DNA of 64,000 nucleotides from Streptomyces solicavernae (GTDB taxonomy: Bacteria; Actinomycetota; Actinomycetes; Streptomycetales; Streptomycetaceae). Position numbers and translations under genes: made by a program. The notes under the pieces are model-generated. The model worked only from the letters and a program-made list of their open reading frames with translations, was not told the origin of the DNA and ran no database searches. Location: NCBI RefSeq assembly GCF_029968095.1, contig NZ_JASCIR010000017.1, positions 62,001 to 126,000 of the forward strand, written 5' to 3'. Positions 54,003 to 63,064 of the stretch are shown in pieces. Every line of letters starts with the position of its first letter. The stretch's first letter is position 1.

Positions 54003-54356
54003 TCCTTCGTCACCCGAGCGATGACCCCGGCACCGCCCTCTTCGCGTCGTGCCGCCCGTCATCGACTTGCGTCCGACGCGGTCGCCGAAGCAGGAAGTCG
54101 TAGAACGTGCAGACGTACAGGCGTACAGGCATACATGTCGCTCATCCGCTCAGTCTGCGAGCGCGGTGGTGACGCACCGTCACGCCGGGGCGGGCACACG
54201 GTCCCGTACAGTCGGAACGTCGCACAGGACGCCACCGGTCCCCGCCCGGCGGGACAGCCGTGACGCCGTGCGGCCGGAGCACACCGGAATCCCGGTCCGC
54301 CGGACTCCCCGCCCCCGGACTCCCCCGGCCCCCGGACTCCCCGGAAGGAAGGCCCC

Positions 54357-55121
54357 GTGAGCGACGACGCGCCGAGCGGTGTCCTGGCCAAGGCCCTCAC
54401 CGTGCTGCAGGCGTTCACCGTCGAGGACACGACCCTGGGCTTCGCCGAGCTGCAGCGCCGTACGGACTTCGCGAAGAGCACCCTGCACCGGGTCCTCGGC
54501 GATCTGGTGGCCGCCCGGCTTCTCGACCGGGTCGAAGGGCGCTACCGCCTGTCCGGGCTGGTCTTCGAGCTGGGCATGCGCGCGTCGGTCGAGCGCGGAC
54601 TGCTCGAAGTGGCCACGCCCTTCCTTGAGGACCTCTACGTACGCACCCACGAGCTCGTCCACCTGGGCACGCGCGAGGGCGCGGAGGTCGTCTACGTCGC
54701 CAAGATGGGCGGCCACCGGCAGGCCGACTCCCCGTCGAGGCTCGGCGGGCGGATGCCGTTGCACGCGACGGCGATCGGGAAGGTGCTGCTGGCGCACGCC
54801 CCGGCCGAGGTGCGCGAGGCCACGCTGCGCGGACCCCTGGACCGCAAGGCGCCCCGGACCATCACCAACGTGGACGTCCTGTCCCGGCAGCTGGCCGACG
54901 TCGTCACGAGCGGCGTCGCGTTCGAGTACGAGGAGTCCGCGGTCGGCATCGTCTGCGTTGCGGCCGGAGTCTTCGACCCGTCGGACGAGGTCGTGGCGGC
55001 GGTCAGCGTGACGGGCCCGGTGCACCGGTTCCAGCCCGCCCGGCACGCGGGCAGCGTGCGCGCGGCCGCGGCCGGGATCTCGGCGACCCTCGGCCGCCGC
55101 GCGGAGCTGCGCAACCACTGA
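54357..55121 (+). CDS. IclR-family regulator (MhpR-like by context)
   Basis: 254 residues from the GTG at 54357 (GGAAGGAAGG upstream). N-terminal winged helix (LGFAELQRRTDFAKSTLHRVLGDL), then the effector domain with ELVHLGTREGAEVVYVAKMGG, GGRMPLHATAIGKVLLAHA and a C-terminal FDPSDEVVAAVSVTGP. Fragments of mhpE- and mhpB-type genes follow directly, so it was probably the regulator of a phenylpropionate or related aromatic operon now lost. The regulator itself looks intact. Confidence 0.82.
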   Translation: MSDDAPSGVLAKALTVLQAFTVEDTTLGFAELQRRTDFAKSTLHRVLGDLVAARLLDRVEGRYRLSGLVFELGMRASVERGLLEVATPFLEDLYVRTHELVHLGTREGAEVVYVAKMGGHRQADSPSRLGGRMPLHATAIGKVLLAHAPAEVREATLRGPLDRKAPRTITNVDVLSRQLADVVTSGVAFEYEESAVGIVCVAAGVFDPSDEVVAAVSVTGPVHRFQPARHAGSVRAAAAGISATLGRRAELRNH

Positions 55122-55154
55122 CCTCGCCGCCGGGACCTCGCCACCGAAAGCCCC

Positions 55155-55988
55155 ACGCCCAGCAAAGACACCTACGGCCCCGGCAGCCACACCGACTGGG
55201 AGTGGATCGAGACCGCGGCGGCGCACATCCACAACGCCCGCCTCACCACCCTTCTGCTGCCCGGCATCGGCACCATCGAGGAGCTCAAGCGGGCGTACGC
55301 GCTCGGGGTGCGCTCGGTGCGGGTCGCCACGCACTGCACCGAGGCCGACGTCTCGGCCCAGCACATCGCCACCGCCCGCGAGTTGGGCATGGCCGTCTCC
55401 GGCTTCCTGATGATGAGCCACCTGGCCGACGCCGCGACGCTCGCCCGGCAGGCCAAGCTGATGGAGTCGTACGGCGCCCACTGCGTCTACGTCACCGACT
55501 CCGGCGGCCGCCTGATGATGGACGGCGTACGCGAACGGATGCGCGCCTACCGGGACGTGCTCGACCCCGCCACCGAGATCGGCATCCACGCCCACGAGAA
55601 CCTGTCGCTCGCCGTCGCCAACTCCATGGTCGCGGTGGAGGAGGGCGTGACCCGGGTGGACGCCTCCCTGGCAGGCCAGGGCGCGGGCTCGGGCAACTGC
55701 CCCGTCGAACCGTTCGTCGCGGTCGCCGACCTCAACGGCTGGGCGCACGGCTGCGACCTCTTCGCCCTGCAGGACGCGGCCGAGGACCTGGTGCGCCCGC
55801 TGCAGGACCGCCCGGTCCGGGTGGACCGCGAGACCCTCACGCTCGGCTACGCCGGGGTCTACGGCTCCTTCCTCCGCCACGCCGAGACGGCGGCCGAGCG
55901 CTACGGCGTCGATGTCCGCACGATCCTCGTCGAGGTCGGCAGGCGCGGCCTCGTCGGCGGCCAGGAGGACATGATCGTGGACGTGACG
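55155..55988 (+). pseudogene. truncated 4-hydroxy-2-oxovalerate aldolase (MhpE type)
   Basis: The frame reads GPGSHTDWEWIETAAAHIHN, LLLPGIGTIEELKRAYALGV, RVATHCTEADVSAQHIATAR, HAHENLSLAVANS and RRGLVGGQEDMIVDV, all aldolase blocks. The first 60-odd residues, with the catalytic Arg-Asp-His, are missing; the homology begins only about 40 bp after the IclR stop codon. After VDV at 55988 the frame runs into foreign sequence. It resembles MhpE more than the HsaF at 41435. It is a deletion-derived relic. Confidence 0.82.
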
Positions 55989-56085
55989 CGGTCCAGGGCG
56001 CCTTCTCCGCCGTGCGGTCCTTCGTGGCGGAGTACGACCCCACGCCGGTCGTGTCCTTCGCGCCCGACCACTGCAACGGCTTTGG
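55989..56085 (+). pseudogene. fragment of a LigB-type extradiol dioxygenase (MhpB type)
   Basis: In another frame, FSAVRSFVAEYDPTPVVSFAP followed by DHCNGF matches the N-terminal region of MhpB-type dioxygenases (compare PELVVLFAPDHYNGF), with the expected Tyr changed to Cys. Only about 30 residues remain, joined directly to the aldolase relic. The family normally cleaves 2,3-dihydroxyphenylpropionate. Confidence 0.6.
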
Positions 56086-56143
56086 CGGCGCGCGGCGCAG
56101 CGCGGTAGGCGGGTGGCGCCGCGGGCCGGTGACGGCGGCCCGG

Positions 56144-56728
56144 TCACAGGCCCGGCGCGCCCCAGACGGGGAACCAGCGGGCGAGGTCCGGCTCGATGCG
56201 CAGGTCGTCCTTGAGCAGCGCCCTGATCTGGAGTTCCAGGGCGTTGTCCCGCTGCTCGACCCCGCCCGGCCGCGGGGCGAAGGGGTAGAACGCGCCGCGC
56301 TTGTAGAGGTAGACGAGGGCGAGCGAGCACGGTCCGGAGTCGCGGAAACCCATCAGGGAACAGAGCAGCTGGGGGCCGAAGCCGCCGTCCTGGAGGAGGG
56401 TGTTGACGGCGTGCAGGTCGTTCACCAGGGCCGCGGTGTCCTCCGGCGGCTGCCGGGCGAGCAGCCAGGTGTAGCCGTACGCGTCCTGGCTGAACTCGAC
56501 CGGGATGCCGCCGCGCCCGGTGTCCGCGTCGAGCAGGGCCCGTACCTCCTGCTGGACCCGGTTGAACGCCCCGCCCTCGACGCTCGCGAAGCAGACCGAG
56601 CCGAGGCCGGTCGGCAGGAACCCCGGCCCCGCCTGGAGGGTGACGGCCGCGGAGGGGAGGCCGAAGAGCTGGTCGAGGTCGGGGCGCACGGGCTTGCTGC
56701 GGCCGAGGATCGCGTCGAGGAAACCCAT
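56144..56728 (-). CDS. pspAB: PspA-associated protein PspAB
   Basis: 194 residues from the ATG at 56728 (GGAAGGAG upstream). The N-terminus MGFLDAILGRSKPVRPDLDQ, with the repeated theme of short beta segments (FCSVEGGAFN-like; LQDGGFGPQLLCSLMGF), matches the actinobacterial PspAB family as I know it. It is next to htpX, the usual arrangement, and likely belongs to an envelope-stress response with the PspA protein encoded elsewhere. Confidence 0.78.
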   Translation of the reverse strand: MGFLDAILGRSKPVRPDLDQLFGLPSAAVTLQAGPGFLPTGLGSVCFASVEGGAFNRVQQEVRALLDADTGRGGIPVEFSQDAYGYTWLLARQPPEDTAALVNDLHAVNTLLQDGGFGPQLLCSLMGFRDSGPCSLALVYLYKRGAFYPFAPRPGGVEQRDNALELQIRALLKDDLRIEPDLARWFPVWGAPGL

Positions 56729-56743
56729 GGGTGTGGCTCCTTC

Positions 56744-56840
56744 CGGGTTCCGAGCAGGGGTTCCGGGAGCACGTGTTCCGAGCACCGGTCCCGAGCACGG
56801 GTTCCGAGCACGGTTCCGAGCACGGGTTCCGAGCACGGTC
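56744..56840. repeat. approx. 13-bp ttccgagcacggg repeats
   Basis: About seven variable copies of ttccgagcacggg fill the 119-bp gap between htpX and pspAB. No hairpin or operator stands out. Confidence 0.82.
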
Positions 56841-56847
56841 GGCCCGG

Positions 56848-57756
56848 TCAGCGGCCCAGCTCGGTCGAGATACGGGCGAGCTGGTCGAGGCGCTGCTCCA
56901 GCGTCGGGTGCGAGTCAAGGAGCCTGCTCAGGCTCTCCTTGGAGGAGAAGGCCGGGGCGAAGTAGAAGGCGTTGAACGGCTCCGCCTTGCGCAGGTCCCG
57001 GGTCGGGATCCTCGCCATCTCCCCGGTGACCTTGGTGAGCGCCGAGGCCAGCGCCGACGGGCGGCCGGTGAGCAGCGCGGCCGCCCGGTCGGCGGACAGC
57101 TCGCGGTAGCGCGAGAGGAGTCTGGTGAGCAGGAAGCTGATCGCGTAGACCACCGCGCTGACCAGCGGAATCAGCAGCAGCGCGATCCCGACACCGCTGT
57201 CCCGGTTGCCGCCTGCCCGGGAGAATCCGCCCCACAGGGCGACCCTGGTGATCATGCCGGCCAGGACTCCGAGGAACGCGGCGACGGTCATGACCGCGAC
57301 ATCGCGGTGGGCGACGTGCGACATCTCATGGGCCAGGACGCCCTCCAGCTCCTCGGGCTCCAGCCGGTGCAGCAGCCCGGTCGTGGCACAGACCAGAGCC
57401 GTACGCTCGCTGCGGCCGGTGGCGAAGGCGTTCGGGACGTCGCTCCGGGCGATGGCCACCCGCGGCTTGGGCATGTCGGCGAGTGCGCAGATCCGGTCGA
57501 CGGCGCCGTGGAGCTCGGGCGCCTGCTCGGGGGTGACCTCGCGCGCTCCCATGCTGAAGGCGGCGATCCGGTCGCTGAACCAGAACTGCGCGACGAACAG
57601 GACGCCCGCGACGATCACGATCATCGGCCAGGCGTCCCGCAGCAGCACGAGGAGGACTCCGATGAAGACCACGTACAGCAGCCCGATGAGGAACATGGTG
57701 GTCACCATGCGGGTGGTCAGTCCCCGGTCGGCGGTGTACCGCGACTGAAGGGCCAT
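56848..57756 (-). CDS. htpX: zinc metalloprotease HtpX
   Basis: 302 residues from the ATG at 57756 (GACGGAGG upstream). Two N-terminal membrane helices (about 17-55), the zinc site HEMSH at about 144-148 in LAHEMSHVAHRD, further helices, and the third ligand Glu in ELSADRAAALLTG. M48B proteases degrade damaged membrane proteins at the cytoplasmic face. It pairs with pspAB, so both probably serve membrane quality control. Confidence 0.92.
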   Translation of the reverse strand: MALQSRYTADRGLTTRMVTTMFLIGLLYVVFIGVLLVLLRDAWPMIVIVAGVLFVAQFWFSDRIAAFSMGAREVTPEQAPELHGAVDRICALADMPKPRVAIARSDVPNAFATGRSERTALVCATTGLLHRLEPEELEGVLAHEMSHVAHRDVAVMTVAAFLGVLAGMITRVALWGGFSRAGGNRDSGVGIALLLIPLVSAVVYAISFLLTRLLSRYRELSADRAAALLTGRPSALASALTKVTGEMARIPTRDLRKAEPFNAFYFAPAFSSKESLSRLLDSHPTLEQRLDQLARISTELGR

Positions 57757-57840
57757 GGCTCGATCCTCCGTCAGGCCCCGGCGCTGCCGGGCGCCGCTTC
57801 CGGAGCGGTCTGCTGCTCCGTTACCTCGATTCTCTCTCTT

Positions 57841-57890
57841 CTCTGGGGTACGTCAGCCGGGGTACGTCAGCCTCCTCTGGGGTACGTCAG
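57841..57890. repeat. three ggggtacgtcag repeats
   Basis: ctctggggtacgtcag, ccggggtacgtcag and ctctggggtacgtcag follow one another in the spacer between htpX and the VOC gene. Confidence 0.82.
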
Positions 57891-57903
57891 GTGACCGGGG
57901 CCG

Positions 57904-58707
57904 TCAGCGCTCCGGGGGCGCGAATTCCGGCATCTCGCCCCCGGTCGTGGTCGTGTCGATCACGGCGAAGGCGGCGCCCTGCTGGTCGGCGACCACGGCG
58001 AAGCGGCCGAAGGGCATGGTCATCGGGTCGAGGAACACCTGGCCGCCGAGACGCTGGACGGTGGCGACGGCCTCGTCGCAGTCCTCCACGCCGAAGTACA
58101 CGCTGATGTACGGCGGGACCTCGGCCGGGATGTCGTCGCCCATCTTGCACCGGCCGATCACCGGCGCCCCGTCGACCTCCCACACATGGAAGTCGACGGT
58201 GTCGTCCACGACCCGCTTCACTCCGAAGCCGAAGACGGCGGGGAAGAACGCGTCGGCCGCGGCCGTGTCGCGGGTGTTGACCTCGGCCCAGCAGAAGGAC
58301 CCGGGCCCGCCCATCGCCTCAAAGCCCTGGTGCTGACCCGCCTGCCACACGCTGAAGTGCACACCGCTCGGGTCCTGGGCGCTGACCATCTTGCCGAACT
58401 CGCCCACGGGCATGGGCTCCATCAGCAGCTTGCCGCCGTTGGCGGTGATCTGCTCCGCCGTCGCCGCCACGTCCGAGGAGGCGAAGTAGAGGTTCCAGGC
58501 GGCGGGCTGCCCCGCCATCTCGGGCAGCTGCGGTACGACGGCGCCGACGGGCTTGCCGTTCACGTTCGCCTGCGTGTAGCCGCCGAAATCGGGCGAGCTC
58601 TCGTCGTAGGTCCAGCCGAGCAGCTCGCCGTAGAACTCCTTGGCGGCGCCCAGGTCGGGGAACATGGCGTCGGCCCAGCAGGGTGCGCCGTCCGAAAATG
58701 CGGTCAT
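57904..58707 (-). CDS. VOC-family (glyoxalase/bleomycin-resistance-like) two-domain protein
   Basis: 267 residues from the ATG at 58707; a TTG three codons earlier is possible. Two VOC modules: residues about 10-125 (MFPDLGAAKEFYGELLGWTY) and about 140-260 (VNTRDTAAADAFFPAVFGFGV). Proteins of this type are common in Streptomyces, and few have a known substrate. No metal-ligand pattern is clear enough to name a reaction. It stands alone between htpX and the deaminase gene. Confidence 0.8.
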   Translation of the reverse strand: MTAFSDGAPCWADAMFPDLGAAKEFYGELLGWTYDESSPDFGGYTQANVNGKPVGAVVPQLPEMAGQPAAWNLYFASSDVAATAEQITANGGKLLMEPMPVGEFGKMVSAQDPSGVHFSVWQAGQHQGFEAMGGPGSFCWAEVNTRDTAAADAFFPAVFGFGVKRVVDDTVDFHVWEVDGAPVIGRCKMGDDIPAEVPPYISVYFGVEDCDEAVATVQRLGGQVFLDPMTMPFGRFAVVADQQGAAFAVIDTTTTGGEMPEFAPPER

Positions 58708-58843
58708 GGTGGTCAAGCCCTTTCCCGCCCCCGGCCGATGCTGCGGTTCTCACTGCCGCAGCCGCTGTCACTGTCTCTGCCAAGGTAGGCGGCGCAGGGG
58801 CGGGGCGCACGGTGGGGCGGGGGCACGCGAGAGGCTGTGGGGG

Positions 58844-59329
58844 TCAGTCGGCGGCCGTCCCGGTGTGCAGGCGTCGGTGCAGTTCTCTGACCTCCTCGAC
58901 CAGCTCGGGGACCGGGCCCTCGACCGTGACGTCCGGGGCGACGTCGTTGACCGGCAGCGGCCGTACGGGCGCCGACGGGACGCCCAACTCGGCCAGCCAG
59001 GCGCCGAGTTGGGCGGAGGACGCGACGTACACGATGCGGCCGAGGCCCACCCACGCGTGCGCGGCGGAGCACATCGGGCAGTGCTCGCCGGACGTGTACA
59101 CGGTGGCGGCGGCACGCTCCGGCGGGCTCAGGTGCCCCGCGGCCCAGCGGGCGAGGGCGAACTCGGGGTGCTGGGTGTGGTCACCGCCGGCCACCCGGTT
59201 GCGGTCCTCGGCGAGGACCTTGCCTTCGGCGTCCACGAGCACCGAGCCGAAGGGCTCGTCCCCGGCGTCGAGCGCTTCGGCGGCCAGCTCGACGCACCGG
59301 CGCAGAAAATGCAGTTCGGCGGCTTCCAC
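58844..59329 (-). CDS. nucleoside deaminase (cytidine/guanine deaminase superfamily)
   Basis: 161 residues from the GTG at 59329 (GGAAAGGA upstream); an in-frame upstream extension would only encode the repeat tract. The zinc site is HPEFA (His and the proton-shuttle Glu) and EHCPMCSAA (two Cys). FGSVLVDAEGKVLAEDRNRV is the usual first strand pair. Length and EHCPMC resemble guanine-deaminase-like members; the natural substrate is open. Confidence 0.82.
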   Translation of the reverse strand: MEAAELHFLRRCVELAAEALDAGDEPFGSVLVDAEGKVLAEDRNRVAGGDHTQHPEFALARWAAGHLSPPERAAATVYTSGEHCPMCSAAHAWVGLGRIVYVASSAQLGAWLAELGVPSAPVRPLPVNDVAPDVTVEGPVPELVEEVRELHRRLHTGTAAD

Positions 59330-59360
59330 ACGTGGTCCTTTCCGTCCTCCGCCCCGCCCG

Positions 59361-59394
59361 TTCAGCAGGTTCAGCAGGTTCAGCAGGTTCAGCG
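59361..59394. repeat. 9-bp ttcagcagg repeats
   Basis: ttcagcagg repeats nearly four times in tandem (59361-59394), spanning the LysR stop and the spacer to the deaminase gene. Confidence 0.85.
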
Positions 59395-60291
59395 GTCCAC
59401 CGTAGCCGGGGCGTGCACGCACTCCTCGATGACCGCGGCCACCTGCTGGGCGGCGGGTGCGGTGTGCGGTGTGCGGCGGCCCAGGACCAGTTCGACGGTT
59501 TCCGGCTCCGCGAGCGGTACGTACGTGACACCGTCGAGGCGCAGGCTCTGCACGGACTCGGGTACGAGTGCCACGCCGTGTCCGGCGGCCACGAGGACGA
59601 CGAGGGTGGCGGTCTCACCGACCTCGACGAGGGACGGGGGCTGGAATCCGGCCTGGCGGCAGGCGTTCAGGACGCGGTCGTGCATGGCGGACCGCGGCCC
59701 GGCCGGGTGGATGACGAAGGGTTCGCCCGCGAGGGAGGCCAGGGGGATCGCATGGCCGGCCGCCAGGGGGTGGTGGGCCGGCAGCACGGCGACCAGCTTC
59801 TCGGTGCGCAGCGGCGTGACGCTCACCGACTCGGGTGCGGTGGCGGAGCGGAAGACGGCCAGGTCGTACGTGCCGGCGAGCAGGCCGTCCACCAACTGCG
59901 GGGTGAGCAGTTCGCCGTGCAACTCCAGGGCGATCTGGGGCAGTTGGGCCCGTACCGTACGGGCGACGCGGGGCAGGACGTCGTACGTGGCCGTGCCGAT
60001 GAAGCCGACGGAGACCCGGCCCGCTCGGCCGGTGGCGAGCTCCGTCATGTGGAGGCGGGCCCGCTCGGCCTCGGCGAGCAGCGTGCGCGCGTACCCGGTC
60101 AGCTCGCGGCCCGCCTCGGTGAGCTCGACGTGCCGGGTGGACCGGTGGAACAGCGGTGTCCCCAGCTCGCGCTCCAGCTGCTTGATCTGCTGGGACAGGG
60201 CGGGCTGCGCGACGTGCAGCCGGGCCGCCGCGCGCCCGAAGTGGCACTCTTCGGCGAGCGCGAGGAAGTAGCGGACCTGGCGGAGTTCCAT
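59389..60291 (-). CDS. LysR-family transcriptional regulator of the pca genes
   Basis: 300 residues from the ATG at 60291. The N-terminal helix-turn-helix is MELRQVRYFLALAEECHFGRAAARLHVAQPALSQQIKQLE, followed by the usual substrate-binding domain. It is divergent from pcaF-I-J with 91 bp between start codons, and a LysR-type palindrome lies in that gap. It likely activates the beta-ketoadipate genes in response to a pathway intermediate such as beta-ketoadipate or cis,cis-muconate. Confidence 0.86.
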   Translation of the reverse strand: MELRQVRYFLALAEECHFGRAAARLHVAQPALSQQIKQLERELGTPLFHRSTRHVELTEAGRELTGYARTLLAEAERARLHMTELATGRAGRVSVGFIGTATYDVLPRVARTVRAQLPQIALELHGELLTPQLVDGLLAGTYDLAVFRSATAPESVSVTPLRTEKLVAVLPAHHPLAAGHAIPLASLAGEPFVIHPAGPRSAMHDRVLNACRQAGFQPPSLVEVGETATLVVLVAAGHGVALVPESVQSLRLDGVTYVPLAEPETVELVLGRRTPHTAPAAQQVAAVIEECVHAPATVDR

Positions 60292-60306
60292 GAAGCCATT
60301 CTACGG

Positions 60307-60329
60307 ATTCATAATGCCAGCTTATGAAT
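60307..60329. promoter_or_regulatory. LysR-type operator palindrome
   Basis: ATTCATAA (60307-60314) and its exact inverted repeat TTATGAAT (60322-60329) are separated by 7 bp, giving several T-N11-A-type matches. It is AT-rich in a GC-rich region and sits in the middle of the LysR/pcaF gap. Confidence 0.82.
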
Positions 60330-60382
60330 GGCGAGAAACTAGGTCTTGGACGTGATGAAGCGGGCGGCTCTAGCGTGAGGGC

Positions 60383-61644
<1,262 letters not shown>

Positions 61645-61648
<4 letters not shown>

Positions 61649-62316
61649 GCATGCAGCTGTGCGACCACGCCGACGAGGCGGTCGCCGACGTCGAGGACGG
61701 CTCGACCGTGCTGGTCGGAGGCTTCGGCATGGCCGGCATGCCGGTCGAGCTGATCGACGCCCTCATCCGCCAGGGCGCGACCGACCTGACCGTCGTCTCC
61801 AACAACGCGGGCAACGGCGACACCGGCCTCGCCGCGCTCCTCGCCAAGGGGCGGGTCCGCAAGGTCGTGTGCTCGTTCCCCCGGCAGGCCGACTCGTACG
61901 TCTTCGACGAGCTGTACCGGGCCGGAAAGATCGACCTTGAGGTCGTACCGCAGGGCAACCTCGCCGAGCGGATGCGGGCGGCCGGAGCCGGGATCGGGGC
62001 GTTCTACTGCCCCACCGGGGCCGGAACCCTGCTGGCCGAGGGCAAGGAGACCCGGGTCATCGACGGCCGTACGTACGTGCTGGAGTACCCGATCAAGGGC
62101 GATGTCGCGCTGATCGGCGCCCACCGGGCCGACCGCATGGGCAACCTCGTCTACCGCAAGACGGCCCGCAACTTCGGGCCCGTCATGGCCACGGCCGCGA
62201 CCACCGTGATCGCACAGGTCCGGGAAGTGGTCGACACCGGCGCGCTCGACCCCGAGGCCGTGGTGACGCCGGGCATCTTTGTCGACCGAGTGGTGCAGGA
62301 GGCGGACCGCGCATGA
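61645..62316 (+). CDS. pcaI: 3-oxoadipate CoA-transferase, subunit A (PcaI)
   Basis: 223 residues from the ATG at 61645 (ATGA overlap with pcaF). The CoA-binding loop is VLVGGFGMAGMP, followed by VSNNAGNGDTGLAALLAKGRV and GAFYCPTGAGT. Subunit A of class I CoA-transferases. With PcaJ it moves CoA from succinyl-CoA to 3-oxoadipate. I considered the steroid ring-opening pair IpdAB but the sequence and the thiolase neighbour favour Pca. Confidence 0.87.
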
Positions 62317-62984
62317 ACCAGACCAGTCAACTCACGCCTGTACAGGGCCCGTTGGGCAAGAACGACATCGCCGCGCTCATCGCCCGCGACATCCCCCAGG
62401 GCGCCTTCGTCAACCTCGGCATAGGTCAGCCCACCCTCGTCGCCGACCACCTGCCGGCCGACTCCGGCGTGGTGCTGCACACCGAGAACGGCATGCTCAA
62501 CATGGGCCCCGCGGCCCGGGACGGTCAGGTCGACCCCGACCTGACCAACGCGGGCAAGGTGCCGGTCACCGAACTGCCCGGAGCCGCGTACTTCCACCAC
62601 GCCGACTCCTTCGCCATGATGCGCGGCGGCCACCTGGACATCTGTGTACTCGGCGCTTTCCAGGTCTCCACGGCCGGCGACCTCGCCAACTGGCACACCG
62701 GCGCCCCGGACGCCATCCCCGCCGTGGGCGGGGCCATGGACCTGGCGATCGGCGCGAAGCAGGTCTTCGTGATGATGACCCTGTTCACCAAGGACGGAAC
62801 ACCCAAGCTGGTGCCCGAGTGCAGCTACCCGCTCACCGGCCTCGGCTGCGTCGACCGCGTCTACACCGACCTCGCCGTCTTCGACATCACGGCGGAGGGC
62901 ATCTCGGTACGTGAAACCTTCGGCACGACCGTAGACGACCTCGCGACCCGCCTGAACCTGCCCCTCCTGCCGGCCACGGGCTGA
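62313..62984 (+). CDS. pcaJ: 3-oxoadipate CoA-transferase, subunit B (PcaJ)
   Basis: 223 residues from the ATG at 62313 (ATGA overlap with pcaI). VNLGIGQPTLVADHLP and the active-site Glu in VVLHTENGMLNMGP identify subunit B; VMMTLFTKDGTPKLVPECSYPLTG is a conserved late block. It completes the pcaF-I-J unit, which is the last part of the beta-ketoadipate pathway; the ring-cleavage genes are not in this window. Confidence 0.88.
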   Translation: MNQTSQLTPVQGPLGKNDIAALIARDIPQGAFVNLGIGQPTLVADHLPADSGVVLHTENGMLNMGPAARDGQVDPDLTNAGKVPVTELPGAAYFHHADSFAMMRGGHLDICVLGAFQVSTAGDLANWHTGAPDAIPAVGGAMDLAIGAKQVFVMMTLFTKDGTPKLVPECSYPLTGLGCVDRVYTDLAVFDITAEGISVRETFGTTVDDLATRLNLPLLPATG

Positions 62985-63004
62985 CCTCGCCCGCGTCGGG
63001 CGCC

Positions 63005-63037
63005 GACCGCGGCCCGGACCAGCTCCGGACCGCGGTC
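63005..63037. terminator. terminator between pcaJ and the convergent transporter gene
   Basis: gaccgcggcccgga (63005-63018) and tccggaccgcggtc (63024-63037) form a 14-bp stem with one mismatch and a 5-nt loop, in the 80-bp gap between the two convergent stop codons. Confidence 0.78.
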
Positions 63038-63064
63038 AGGGCCGCGCTCGTCGCCCGCAACACC

